The translations under genes and the position numbers were made by a program. From positions 3,993,742 to 4,057,741 of the forward strand of contig CAMGYJ010000008.1 of the NCBI GenBank assembly GCA_946122785.1: a DNA stretch of 64,000 nt. Direction: 5' to 3'. Shown here one piece after another: positions 1 through 9,259 of this stretch. Source of the stretch: Linum tenue. Lineage: Eukaryota > Streptophyta > Magnoliopsida > Malpighiales > Linaceae. The first letter of the stretch is position 1; each line of letters starts with the position of its first letter. The notes below the pieces were generated by a model. That model ran no database searches. It worked only from the letters and a program-made list of their open reading frames with translations, and was not told the origin of the DNA.

Positions 1-514
1 AACCAAAACTGAAGTCCCATTCGCTTGCACATGAAAAGATGGAACATAATTGTGCAAAGACAGCAGCAAAAAAAAATATGACAGTTGTACAACGTCACTT
101 CTGCACTTCATCTTGTAGATTGCTTCTCCAAATGATGAGAAAAAACTGTTTATTCAAACCTGAAGAGAAACAGAAAAACAATCAAAACAAAGACCCTTGT
201 CATTTGTTTGTTCTTATTGACATGTTTATATCAGAGCACAATACAGACCTTTATCATTTTTCTAGCAGTTCCAATCCCATATATGGGATATAACATACAA
301 AAGGAGAAACTATACAACTAAGACAACCACGAGGAAAGGAATAATTTATCCTAACTCATTTCAAATTGCACTAGCAGTAACAATAAGAAAGAAAGAAACC
401 TTAGCAAAGCTTGCAGTTATTGTTGCCGCTGAGAAGAAGAGAGGGTTTCTCTGTAACTAAACCTAAATCATTGGGTGATGAGAAGTTGCCAACACTAACA
501 TGAGCACCATCACT
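1..514. other. No supported gene; possible 3' flank of a minus-strand gene
   Basis: AT-rich sequence with only short chance reading frames. If the minus-strand exon chain described at 515-1743 is real, this would be its 3' untranslated region and beyond. A good minus-strand splice acceptor at 551-554 and a donor near 407 suggest spliced RNA, but nothing here is recognisable as protein. Confidence 0.3.
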
Positions 515-1743
515 CTATTTAGCATGACTAACAACTTCTCTTCTCACTCCCTGCACAGAAACATACATAATGAGTAAGGAATTCAAACACATACACCTAG
601 TCCAAACGGCTACTTGAAAAGAAAGGGGAAAAAATAACAGGTATGTCTAGTTTCTCGATGTTCCAATGAATCATCAACCCAAAAACATTGTGACATCACT
701 AATCACATACCTGATTTCCAAAATAATAAGGACAACCCAATATGACCTCTCTAAACCAAAAGAACATGAAGACAAGACAGATATTTAGCCACAACCCCAA
801 AATGGATATGTGGGGGAGAAATAAACTCATAATTACTAATTAGTGTGGCAGGCAATCCAAAACTCAAGGAACAGAATGAATCATGGAAGCAACCAAAAGA
901 AGCAAAATATAAGTAAGAATTTTGTCCTCGAGTAGTCAGAGGATGAATGCAATTCTCTCTACTGAACTAAGCTACATAGCGAACATTCAAAAGCAGAAAA
1001 GGAAAGGTACAATGGTAGGCAGATGCCCAAGGCTTCAAGATGTTAATTAGCTGGCTTAGGAAAGGAAATTAGTCATGATTAGTGGCACACCTGAAGATAT
1101 AATCTGTGAAAGATAAGATGTGAGGCTGGCCTCTAGGTCAATGAAAAAACAGGTAAAACTGATTACTACATCTGCATTGAAGATTGAAACAAGAAAAATC
1201 AATGTACTAATAATATCCCAAAAGTATGGTGAACAACTAACAAGTAGAAGGTAAGAACTTGTGTCTTGTCATCATAACCGGTGCACCACATCTGCTAAAT
1301 GCTCTAGCCACACCACACCAGATCATAATATCAGTCTGCATCCCCCCCGAGAGCACATGCCACAACCCTCGGCAAAGCAATTTTGAGAGCTAAGACACAT
1401 TAACCAAACCCTTGGCTAACCATCCTAGTCCTGGCCCAATGTAACTTGAAAATTCACCAAGCACCGAGCACGATGTTACTAGCAAAACAACATAAAACTG
1501 CCCACAACAGAGCACTACTTTCATAGTAGACAGCAGCTGGAATCTTGGTTGTTAAGGTTCCTCTGCTACCACGATTTCTTAAGCACACAACTCATCATTC
1601 CAAGTCCAATTCAACCAACAGAACAGGGGGAAAATTGATAAACAGAGCATCAATGAAATGACTCAATTCAACCCACCTCAAACCAATCAGTTGAAATACA
1701 CAACTCAAACTCAATCAAAACGCACCTGACTTGAGTCTTCCAT
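515..1743 (-). other. Candidate multi-exon minus-strand gene, unidentified
   Basis: On the minus strand an ATG at 1743 is followed by a six-codon exon ending in a clean donor (exon 1743-1726, MEDSSQ). Further plausible GT-AG bounded exons are 1132-1091, 750-711 and 550-515, the last ending in a TAG. The final two exons join in frame to give a tail ending GVRREVVSHAK. The middle of the gene is not resolved and no family is recognised. It could equally be a spliced non-coding RNA. The upstream 1744-2020 sequence looks like a plant 5' UTR. Low confidence; transcript data would decide. Confidence 0.25.
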
Positions 1744-2279
1744 GCTCACGAGAGCCACCACAAGGATAAAGTTTCAATTCAGGAAATACAAAACTGATAA
1801 ATCTACAATTTGATAAGTTACAAACCCTAAATTCATCCCTATCCAAAATCCTAACCCCAAATCCGCAATTGAAGAATGTAATCGAGACCAAACCATCCGG
1901 ATCTTCAGAACAAGGAAGAGGAGTGAAAGCTGAACCTTAAGAGCTAGCGAGAAGAAGGGTCCGGGAATGCAAGATGACAAGGTGCCGGAGAAGGGGTGCT
2001 GACGGCAAACCATGTGCCTAAGGAAAAGAGCGTCTCACTAAGCTTTGTATGAGTTAAAAAGGCAGGGGATGGTTCGGTTATGCGAGGAGGAAGTGGTGGG
2101 AACTTGGAATGAGATGTGTGTGGGTTAATGGCTGATTGAGCAGCATATAGGAGAAGGTAGAAAAGGAGGAATAAGTGATTGGCCTAGTGCCGAGTGAGTG
2201 TCCACAGAGTGGTTGAGGGAGGGAAAGGCAGGGCCGGCAACGGGGAAGGGGGCGAAAAAGTTAAAATGCTAACAAGCCC
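1744..2279 (-). promoter_or_regulatory. Putative 5' UTR/promoter side of the minus-strand gene; left flank of the virus insertion
   Basis: Pyrimidine-rich on the minus strand just upstream of the candidate ATG at 1743, with a short upstream frame (minus, 2013-1774) that is probably leader rather than protein. The segment stops abruptly at the AT-rich viral insert at 2280, so the virus sits within about 540 bp upstream of that ATG. No TATA box could be assigned with confidence. Confidence 0.3.
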
Positions 2280-2300
2280 TTTTGTTAGCAGATACTAACT
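2280..2300 (+). repeat. Left terminal palindromic repeat of the virus insert
   Basis: These 21 bases match the reverse complement of 9260-9280 at 20 of 21 positions. The core, GTTAGCAGATACTAAC, is itself nearly self-complementary. A second copy of GTTAGCAGAT lies just outside the right end at 9287. The bases immediately to the left (2268-2289) can also fold as a hairpin. The repeat marks the virus/host junction to within a few tens of bases but does not fix it exactly. Confidence 0.6.
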
Positions 2301-2344
2301 CGTATTCAAAATGGCTGAACTAATATCCACCTTATAGACAAATT

Positions 2345-2770
2345 ATGGCTACTGAAAATATTTCGATAAAACTAGAAAAATTAGGAAGAAAAATAGATGA
2401 ATATCAAGGAAATCTAATAAATATATTAGAAGACAATAATAAGCAATTAAAATCAATATTAGAATATCAAGGTAATGAAAAACAAAAAGATATATATTCA
2501 GATTTAGAACACGCTAAGGATACAATTACCAATATAATAGTGGATATAAAACAAAGAGAAATAGCAATGGGAAAAACAACTCCAAATTCTAAGGAAATAG
2601 TATTACCGGTAGAAGATCTTAAGGAAATCATTATTAAACTTCAAGAAATAATAATTAAATTAGATAATAAAAGAAGCATTACAATTGAAGATATAAAAGA
2701 ATATTTGAATGAGCATAAATCAGGAAAATCTATCCCATTAACTATCATGGCACCCTACAAACTTCTATGA
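2345..2770 (+). CDS. Small coiled-coil ORF (virion-associated protein position)
   Basis: 141 residues, rich in Lys, Glu, Ile and Asn, predicted mostly helical with heptad-like spacing of Ile and Leu across residues 1-60 and 85-115. In caulimovirids the small ORF just before the coat protein usually encodes the virion-associated protein, a coiled-coil protein that decorates particles and helps movement. I infer that role from position and composition only; no sequence motif proves it. Its stop overlaps the next start in an ATGA (2767-2770), the arrangement expected for translation by transactivator-assisted reinitiation on a polycistronic RNA. The ATG at 2345 is the first in frame. Confidence 0.7.
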   Translation: MATENISIKLEKLGRKIDEYQGNLINILEDNNKQLKSILEYQGNEKQKDIYSDLEHAKDTITNIIVDIKQREIAMGKTTPNSKEIVLPVEDLKEIIIKLQEIIIKLDNKRSITIEDIKEYLNEHKSGKSIPLTIMAPYKLL

Positions 2771-4170
2771 CTAGTATTGACGAACAGATTAATAAATTAA
2801 ACGATTTACTAGCCGCAATTACTATTGAATCAGAACCAGAAATAGAAGAAAATATAGAAAACGATAAAATAGTTCTTGACTATAGTAGTGACGAAAACCC
2901 CTATAAAAATTACACAAATACAAATTACACGAAAACTGAAACTGAGGATCAAGCTGAAACATCACGGAAGCGTGATTTTAATGACTATAAAGATGGTCAA
3001 CTATTTTCTGATGAATACTTATATAAAAATTCGTATACACCTCGCAAAGGGGGAGGATGGAGTAAAATACCTCAATCTTACATACCAAAATATTCCACCA
3101 CTAGTTTTAACAATCCTGATATATTAGATCTTGATTGTTGCGTCAACCCATTAAAAGAATTAGAAGACTGGAAAAATCGAACAGGATTACTAATACAAAC
3201 GAATGAAGATCTAAAGAAATTACACCCTAATGAAATGTTTAATTTCTTAATATATAAAACAACTGGGGCAGTTTATCATTATCTTAACAACATGGATATT
3301 CCTACTAAGACAACGTTATATGGAACAACAGATGCGACGAATACCTTTGAAAAAGTCTTAAATGCTATAACTCATGAATTCTTAGGACGACATCCTCGAG
3401 AAGATAAACCAAACACAACCATAAGTCAACAAGCTATTTGGCATTTAACTAATCTTAGAATTTGCAACATGTGCTTCTTAGAACCATTTATTTGTGAATT
3501 CAGAACACATTATTATCAAGTCACCCCTTCGATAAGAAAAGAGATGGATAAATTACTCTATGCTAAATTACCACCTAATGTCTCTGAAAAAGTTGAAGCT
3601 ACCTTTAATGAAACTTTGGCTAAAGAAGAGATACCAAATACATTAGGAGGACGAATATTAGTTTTACAAGAATGGCATAAACAAGCTTGCAATAAGGAAA
3701 AACTAAAGAAAGAAGCTAAAATTAAACTCTGTTGTGAACAAACAATGGACAGAGTTGGAAAGTATGGGTGTAATGATGATCGTAAGATCATTAAAACTCG
3801 GAAAAAATATAGAAATTATAAAAAATGGAGAAAAATACCTTACAAAGAATATAGAAAAAATAGGTTTAGAAAACCAAATAAATATTTCAGAAATAGAAAA
3901 CAGTATAAACAAAAATCAAGACAACAAGAATACTGTCCTAAAGGAAAAACAAATTGTAGATGTTGGTTATGTAACGAAGAAGGACATTACGCAAATAGAT
4001 GTCCTAAGAAAAATACTAACACTAGAAAACAAGAAGTCCTTAGATTAGCTTACGATTGTGGTTTTGAACCAATCGAAGAAACAGATTTTGAACTATCCGA
4101 TATAGAAATTATTGAATATATTTCAACCTCAGAAACCTCTTCAGATGAGTCAGAAGAAGGTTTTAACTAA
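2767..4170 (+). CDS. Coat protein with CCHC zinc knuckle
   Basis: 467 residues. The N-terminus (1-100) is acidic and probably disordered, the centre (about 110-330) is the conserved capsid core, residues 330-395 are strongly basic, and a single retroviral-type knuckle follows at C399-x2-C402-x4-H407-x4-C412. The C-terminus is acidic again. This acid-core-basic-knuckle-acid layout is typical of caulimovirid coat proteins, in which the knuckle binds pregenomic RNA. The start overlaps the preceding stop (ATGA) and the end overlaps the polymerase start at 4112 by 59 bases in another frame. No frameshift or stop. Structural role in the virion; basis is motif plus gene order. Confidence 0.9.
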   Translation: MTSIDEQINKLNDLLAAITIESEPEIEENIENDKIVLDYSSDENPYKNYTNTNYTKTETEDQAETSRKRDFNDYKDGQLFSDEYLYKNSYTPRKGGGWSKIPQSYIPKYSTTSFNNPDILDLDCCVNPLKELEDWKNRTGLLIQTNEDLKKLHPNEMFNFLIYKTTGAVYHYLNNMDIPTKTTLYGTTDATNTFEKVLNAITHEFLGRHPREDKPNTTISQQAIWHLTNLRICNMCFLEPFICEFRTHYYQVTPSIRKEMDKLLYAKLPPNVSEKVEATFNETLAKEEIPNTLGGRILVLQEWHKQACNKEKLKKEAKIKLCCEQTMDRVGKYGCNDDRKIIKTRKKYRNYKKWRKIPYKEYRKNRFRKPNKYFRNRKQYKQKSRQQEYCPKGKTNCRCWLCNEEGHYANRCPKKNTNTRKQEVLRLAYDCGFEPIEETDFELSDIEIIEYISTSETSSDESEEGFN

Positions 4171-6193
4171 GGGCAATCCTAACGCAACATTTATTAAAAT
4201 TGAAATAGAGAAGAAAAGCTTCTTAGCATATATTGATACAGGGGCAACCTTATGTTTTGCCAAAAAATCAACCATAAAAAAATGGGATAAACTTGAAAAA
4301 CCTTTAAAAATTATAGTGGCAGACAAATCTATCCATGAAATTTGGTATGTAAAACAATATGTACCAATAATCATTGAAAAACATATCTTCACAGCTAAAA
4401 CAATATATCAACATGACTCAGGACTAGATATAATAATAGGAAATAACTTTCTAAAATTATATCAACCATTTATCCAAAGAATTAGAACAATCAGCCTTAG
4501 ATGTCCTAAAACAATAGACCAGGAATCTAAGATAATCACAACAAGAATAATCACAAAAAATGAAGTGCTAAAAATTGTGCTTCAAAACCTCAAAAATAGA
4601 CTAGAATATATACAGATTACTTATAGCATTCTAGAGGATACTTTAGACCAGGTGTGTAGTGAACATCCTTTAGATAAAGATAAAAATACCAATCAAGAAC
4701 TTATCGAAATTAAACTAAAAGATCCTAAAATGGAAGTTAATGTCCCTAACAAAATTCAATATACTCAACGAGATGTAGAAGAATTCCAAAAGGAATGTTC
4801 AGAGTTAGCTGAAAAAGGAATAATACGAGAAAGTAAAAGTCCTCACAGTGCACCAGCCTTTTATGTAGAAAATAACAATGAAATCAAAAGAGGAAAAAGA
4901 AGAATGGTAATAAACTATAAAAAACTAAACGAACAAACAATAGGAGATAGCTATAAACTACCTAGGAAAGACTATATATTAGAAAGATTAAAAGGTCAAA
5001 CTTGGTTTAGTAGTTTAGATGCTAAATCTGGATATTGGCAACTTCGTCTACATGAGAATACCAAACCTTTAACAGCCTTTTCATGTCCACCACAAAAACA
5101 TTACGAATGGAATGTTCTCCCATTTGGGATGAAACAAGCACCAGCTATTTACCAACGGTTTATGGATCATGTATTAGAAGGTTTTCAATCGTTCTGTTTG
5201 GCATACATTGATGATATTATTATTTTCACAAATCAATCAGAAGAAGACCATCGTGAAAAAATCTTGATAGTTTTACAGAGAATAAAAGAAAAAGGTCTAA
5301 TTATCTCTAAGAAGAAATCAAAACTTCTTCAAAAAGAAATTGAATATCTTGGTATGAAGATTAATAATTTGGGTGAAATTGAGTTGTCACCAAACACTAA
5401 AGAAAAAATCGATAAATTCCCAAACCAACTTGAAAATAGAAAACAAATTCAACGTTTTCTTGGATGCTTAAATTATATAAGCGAACAAGGATTTTTAAAA
5501 GATTTAGCAAAAGAAAGAAAACATTTACAGAAAAAGATTTCTGACAAAATCCCTTGGTCATGGAATGATCAAGACACAAAAATAGTTTTATTAATGAAAG
5601 AAAAATGTCAGCATTTACCAAAATTATATAACCCTTGTGAAAACGATTTTCTAATAATTCAAACGGATGCCTCTAAGGACACTTGGGCAGGGTGTATGTT
5701 AGCAATACAAAATGGTAAGGAATTATTACAAATGGACAATTTTGGTAATGTCAAAATAGACAATAACGAGGCTACTGTCTCTGGCCAAGAGCCTAAAGAT
5801 TATCAGTCTTCGGACAATATTATTGAACTTTCAAGTTCTCAATCATCAGTTCCTTTCAACAGTGATAAATATTCTAAGAAATTATGTAAATATATTTCTG
5901 GAACGTTTACCGCCACTGAACAGAACTATCCGATCCACGAATTAGAGACACTAGCCTGTCTCAGAACATTGAAAAAATGGAAGCTTGAGTTATTATCTAC
6001 AAGGTTTGAACTTCAAACCGACTCTAAATATGTAACAGATTTTTGGAGATACAAGCTTCAGGCAGATTTCAACAAAGGAAGATTAATCAGGTGGCAGCAA
6101 CAACTCCATTATTACAATCCTTATCTGAAGTATATCAAGTCCAGCAACAATCCATTCACAGACACACTGACTCGAGAATGGAAGGATTCATAA
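4112..6193 (+). CDS. Polymerase polyprotein: aspartic protease, reverse transcriptase, RNase H
   Basis: 693 residues. A pepsin-like protease carries the D-T-G triad at 42-44. The reverse transcriptase has the YIDD catalytic box at 365-368 and the upstream FGMKQAP segment. RNase H shows candidate catalytic residues D519 (TDAS), E612 (HELE), D637 (TDSK) and a late D684. It would mature itself and copy pregenomic RNA into DNA in the cytoplasm. The stretch between D519 and E612 is 93 residues and contains a Ser/Asp-rich, low-complexity insert (about 545-590), longer than I expect for this domain. It overlaps the coat ORF at its start and the transactivator ORF at its end. There is no integrase domain, distinguishing it from LTR retrotransposons. 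All expected catalytic residues are present. Confidence 0.95.
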   Translation: MNIFQPQKPLQMSQKKVLTKGNPNATFIKIEIEKKSFLAYIDTGATLCFAKKSTIKKWDKLEKPLKIIVADKSIHEIWYVKQYVPIIIEKHIFTAKTIYQHDSGLDIIIGNNFLKLYQPFIQRIRTISLRCPKTIDQESKIITTRIITKNEVLKIVLQNLKNRLEYIQITYSILEDTLDQVCSEHPLDKDKNTNQELIEIKLKDPKMEVNVPNKIQYTQRDVEEFQKECSELAEKGIIRESKSPHSAPAFYVENNNEIKRGKRRMVINYKKLNEQTIGDSYKLPRKDYILERLKGQTWFSSLDAKSGYWQLRLHENTKPLTAFSCPPQKHYEWNVLPFGMKQAPAIYQRFMDHVLEGFQSFCLAYIDDIIIFTNQSEEDHREKILIVLQRIKEKGLIISKKKSKLLQKEIEYLGMKINNLGEIELSPNTKEKIDKFPNQLENRKQIQRFLGCLNYISEQGFLKDLAKERKHLQKKISDKIPWSWNDQDTKIVLLMKEKCQHLPKLYNPCENDFLIIQTDASKDTWAGCMLAIQNGKELLQMDNFGNVKIDNNEATVSGQEPKDYQSSDNIIELSSSQSSVPFNSDKYSKKLCKYISGTFTATEQNYPIHELETLACLRTLKKWKLELLSTRFELQTDSKYVTDFWRYKLQADFNKGRLIRWQQQLHYYNPYLKYIKSSNNPFTDTLTREWKDS

Positions 6194-7524
6194 AAACCCT
6201 CATCAATCAACTAAAGCAGAAGCAGGAAAAGAGTGCAGCACTGGAACAACAGCTTCTCCTTTGCAGGGGGGAAGAAGAAGCAATAATTCAATCAATCGAC
6301 GTCATTCAACAACAGTTAAAAATCAACTACATCGACGTCAGTACATTAACAACTAGCTCCACTAGTGGAAAGCCATCAACACTGACCACAGAACATGCTG
6401 AAAAGTCGACAGCAATACAATCATCCACCACTACCAGCAATAATATACAAAAGACAACACGATGGGCAGACATCGTTGAACAAGAAGAAAAAGAAACAAA
6501 AGATTCCCACTACGAAGAAGACGACAGAAAAAGCAGCAAATGGTATGTCATATTCAATGGACCATACCGAGGAGTATATCATAACTGGGCCATCGCTAGC
6601 CAGCACATCAACGGCAAACCAGTCCAACATCAATCATTTAAAACAAAAGAAGCAGCCGACGAAGCATACAGACAATCATACAAGGTGATGGCAATGAAAG
6701 AACCACTCAAGAATCAAGAGCAACAGTCGCAGAAACTTGTCATGAAGATACCCAGTATCAAAAGTATCCTAACCACCAAGGAAAAAGAAGAGCAATTAAA
6801 ACCAATCTTTCAGAAGTTCATATCCAACTGGGATATGATAATCAACTATGAAGAAAAACACACGACCATGGGTTTCTACCCCGTCAGTCGAGGAGGACCC
6901 AAAGCAGTAATCACAGAAGAAGCATCACCAGAACTCTCTTTTGAGTTCCATCAATATGGATTAATCGACACTATCTACACTACAACCATGAAGGTATTTG
7001 AATACTTCCCACAAAGAATGAGGAACGTAATCAGAAGATATCTCGAGCTATTCGCCAAGGAAAGAGAAATATTTCTCAAATATACAAGCAGCTACCCCGT
7101 ATTCGATCAAGACAAGCTATTGATCGGATCAAAGGTAGTTATCCTCATGGGAGTATCAAACCATGATTACCCTACCAGAGATGACCTACGAGACTATGAG
7201 AAGAACCCAGACTACCAAGTAAAGGGTCTTCTTGCAGTATGCAGAGCATTAACCAAAATTGAACCGGAAAGCCAGATTAAAGTTAATTACAGCAGCCCCG
7301 ATGTCATCATCACCAGCAAAACAAGAGGAAACATAACCAAAGAAGAATGGGCAATCATAACAGATAAAATTAAGGAATTCACAGAAATTAATGGGAATCT
7401 GTCAGCCCTTCCCACTCAAATCAAGAAACAGTTATGCAATGAGCTTACTATCTATGAAGACCATCTCTGTGAGTGGTGTGCAGCAACTGACGAAGACATC
7501 AGTGGACCAGCAGACCAAGACTGA
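6178..7524 (+). CDS. Transactivator/viroplasmin (P6-like inclusion-body protein)
   Basis: I choose the ATG at 6178 (448 residues) because the resulting N-terminus is a short helical segment typical of this family and overlaps the polymerase by only 16 bases. The same frame is open back to an ATG at 6043 (493 residues), which would be buried inside the polymerase gene. The diagnostic part is the viroplasmin/RNase H1 N-terminal type fold around 6535-6680 (KWYVIFNGPYRGVY through the EAADEAY segment). Family knowledge: P6-type proteins form cytoplasmic inclusion bodies, allow reinitiation on the polycistronic RNA and modulate host defence. Being the last ORF before the promoter fits the caulimovirus-like layout. 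Open throughout. Confidence 0.9.
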   Translation: MEGFIKTLINQLKQKQEKSAALEQQLLLCRGEEEAIIQSIDVIQQQLKINYIDVSTLTTSSTSGKPSTLTTEHAEKSTAIQSSTTTSNNIQKTTRWADIVEQEEKETKDSHYEEDDRKSSKWYVIFNGPYRGVYHNWAIASQHINGKPVQHQSFKTKEAADEAYRQSYKVMAMKEPLKNQEQQSQKLVMKIPSIKSILTTKEKEEQLKPIFQKFISNWDMIINYEEKHTTMGFYPVSRGGPKAVITEEASPELSFEFHQYGLIDTIYTTTMKVFEYFPQRMRNVIRRYLELFAKEREIFLKYTSSYPVFDQDKLLIGSKVVILMGVSNHDYPTRDDLRDYEKNPDYQVKGLLAVCRALTKIEPESQIKVNYSSPDVIITSKTRGNITKEEWAIITDKIKEFTEINGNLSALPTQIKKQLCNELTIYEDHLCEWCAATDEDISGPADQD

Positions 7525-7940
7525 CAGAAGCATGTGAAGAAAAAGGAATCAAACATGGAATAAAGCGACAAAAGAAGGTTGGCCGACTCCTTTAAAAAAG
7601 TCGTGCATTATTGTATTTTATCAGCTTTCTTATCGTTTCACGCGTTTTCTTTTAACGTATTAGCTTTACGTCCCTGTTGCACAAACGTAAGCAATGACGT
7701 CTTTGTATCTCCCCTCAGCTCTATATAAGAGCAAGAGTTTGCAATGAAATAAGGCAGAACGAGTTTGGCCATAAAAATTGCCTGTTTACTCTCTCCCTCT
7801 AGCTAGCTAGTTGTAAGGCTTGGATCCACTGATCCTGGAGGCCACAATCATTTTCAATATAATCAAACGCACGGAAAGAAGCTACAATCATCAAGCGATC
7901 ATCAAAAGGCTCAGAATTTCATCAGAAGAGCAAGTCAGGT
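7525..7940 (+). promoter_or_regulatory. Viral intergenic region: 35S-like promoter and leader
   Basis: The sequence at 7682-7702 (ACGTAAGCAATGACG core) closely resembles the as-1 element, two TGACG-like half sites. A TATA box, TATATAA, lies at 7722-7728, about 30 bases downstream, the same spacing as in the classic 35S promoter. Transcription would start near 7750-7760. The remaining 180 bases form the leader up to the movement-protein ATG at 7941. An AATAAG-like string near 7748 may be part of the polyadenylation signal, but I cannot assign it firmly. Confidence 0.8.
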
Positions 7941-8897
7941 ATGTCTGATAATCCTACCTCAAGTTATTTTGACTATTTAAACAAAAATGATAATGAAAAC
8001 TACTTCTTAGATGGTGTTATAGACATTAAGAAAATTAGAGAAAAAACTAATTTTACTATTTCAGAAACTCAGAACTTTATCACTAAGTCTTTTTTATCAA
8101 AGCTCTTTGATAGAGAAAACATTATTAAATATGGTAAAATGATAGGTGAAGTAGCAGTCCCTATTGATCAAACTAAGGGTGATTTCTTAATTCAGGTAAT
8201 AAATAAAGAACAAATCAGAAAAAGATTAGCTAAACTAAGACCAGAAGAACGAAATAAAATAGCTTATATTCATATTAGTACAATTCAAATTATATTAAAA
8301 TCAACCATGAAAATAGGAATTGACGCACCCATGGAATTAGAAATTCGTGATGATAGGCTCCTAAACGAAGAAGAAAGTATTATTGCTAAAGGAACGGGAA
8401 ATTTAGGAGTAGGAATAATTAAATTCGACATTAACCTGCAACAAGGATTAAGCCTGGCAGATGGTAATCTTGACTCTTCTATCATTATAAAATACGAATT
8501 AAAAAGAGAAAATTTTATGAAAGAGAATAGCAAACCATTTTCAGTAACTTATCAAATAAATTATGCATTAACAAATAGTCACCACAGCTTAACCTTTAAA
8601 AATAAGGAAGTAATTACTATAGAAGATTTATTTAAACCTTTAATTCAACTAGAAGCACCATTAAAAACTGTTAGAATAGAACCTAGTCGACCATCGATAA
8701 CCCAAGATCAAAGACGATTAATTAAAACACAATCAGAGAGAATTAGGCATATCCCAGTAATTGAACAAAATCTAGAACAAGAAGAGATAACCAATAATCA
8801 AGTAAATAAATTAATTGAAGAGATAACCAATAATCAAGTAATAAATAAGTTGGAAAAATTGCAACATTCAATCGCAAATCTAGAGAATAAAATCTAA
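7941..8897 (+). CDS. Movement protein, 30K superfamily
   Basis: 318 residues. The central part (about 100-140), with IHISTIQIILK followed by GIDAPMELEIRDDR, matches the conserved 30K-type core including its Asp. Flanking residues 145-235 form the rest of the beta-rich domain. The C-terminal 60 residues are charged and helical and would form the coiled coil that binds the virion-associated protein. Function: forms tubules through plasmodesmata. It is the first large ORF after the promoter leader. The tail contains an in-frame 12-residue duplication (EEITNNQV repeated). Three bases separate its stop from the next ATG. Confidence 0.88.
   Translation: MSDNPTSSYFDYLNKNDNENYFLDGVIDIKKIREKTNFTISETQNFITKSFLSKLFDRENIIKYGKMIGEVAVPIDQTKGDFLIQVINKEQIRKRLAKLRPEERNKIAYIHISTIQIILKSTMKIGIDAPMELEIRDDRLLNEEESIIAKGTGNLGVGIIKFDINLQQGLSLADGNLDSSIIIKYELKRENFMKENSKPFSVTYQINYALTNSHHSLTFKNKEVITIEDLFKPLIQLEAPLKTVRIEPSRPSITQDQRRLIKTQSERIRHIPVIEQNLEQEEITNNQVNKLIEEITNNQVINKLEKLQHSIANLENKI
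8781..8841 (+). repeat. 36-bp in-frame tandem duplication in the movement-protein tail
   Basis: The 25-base string beginning GAAGAGATAACCAATAATCA occurs at 8781 and again at 8817, giving a 36-base (12-codon) period. The reading frame is kept, so the duplication lengthens the C-terminal coiled coil by 12 residues. Confidence 0.85.
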
Positions 8898-8900
8898 AAC

Positions 8901-9140
8901 ATGCCTACTAATTATCATATAAATAAATTAATTGAAGGAATAGATGCTATAAATCTCACTTCAATAAATTATATCAATACGGTCACACAAGAACTAACTT
9001 ACTTTGCTTCAGAAATCGTAGAGGAACAAATGAGTATTGGAATCACAGAAACATTAGAAGAAGCTATCTCTAAAACCGAATTAATTACGGATATAATAAC
9101 TAGCCTAAATAAAATAAAACAAAGATTACTAAACCAATAA
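8901..9140 (+). CDS. Small viral ORF after the movement protein
   Basis: 79 residues, acidic, helical, Ile/Thr-rich, with no cysteines and no recognised motif. It starts 4 bases after the movement-protein stop and ends 35 bases before the tRNA-Met primer site. Some caulimovirid genera, notably soymoviruses, have a small extra ORF at this place; the function is not established. It is open, has the same A-rich codon use as its neighbours and keeps tight spacing, which argues it is real rather than chance. It could alternatively be a diverged second coiled-coil virion-associated factor. Confidence 0.6.
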   Translation: MPTNYHINKLIEGIDAINLTSINYINTVTQELTYFASEIVEEQMSIGITETLEEAISKTELITDIITSLNKIKQRLLNQ

Positions 9141-9175
9141 GACATTTATAAAAATATAAGAGAGTAATAAAAACA

Positions 9176-9187
9176 TGGTATCAGAGC
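9176..9187 (+). other. tRNA-Met primer-binding site of the virus
   Basis: TGGTATCAGAGC is complementary to the 3' end of plant initiator tRNA-Met and is the standard start of minus-strand DNA synthesis in caulimovirids. It lies 36 bases after the small ORF and about 90 bases before the right end of the insert. The same 12-mer serves the copia element at 18322. Confidence 0.92.
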
Positions 9188-9259
9188 CCAAACCGATCAA
9201 CTACCCGAATTATTTAGTTCGCAAAGACTTGGATATTAGTTCATACACCATTGGATATC

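Noticed and set aside
6043..6177. Upstream ATG for the viral transactivator
   Set aside because: It would start 150 bases inside the polymerase gene; the ATG at 6178 gives a family-like N-terminus and a short overlap.
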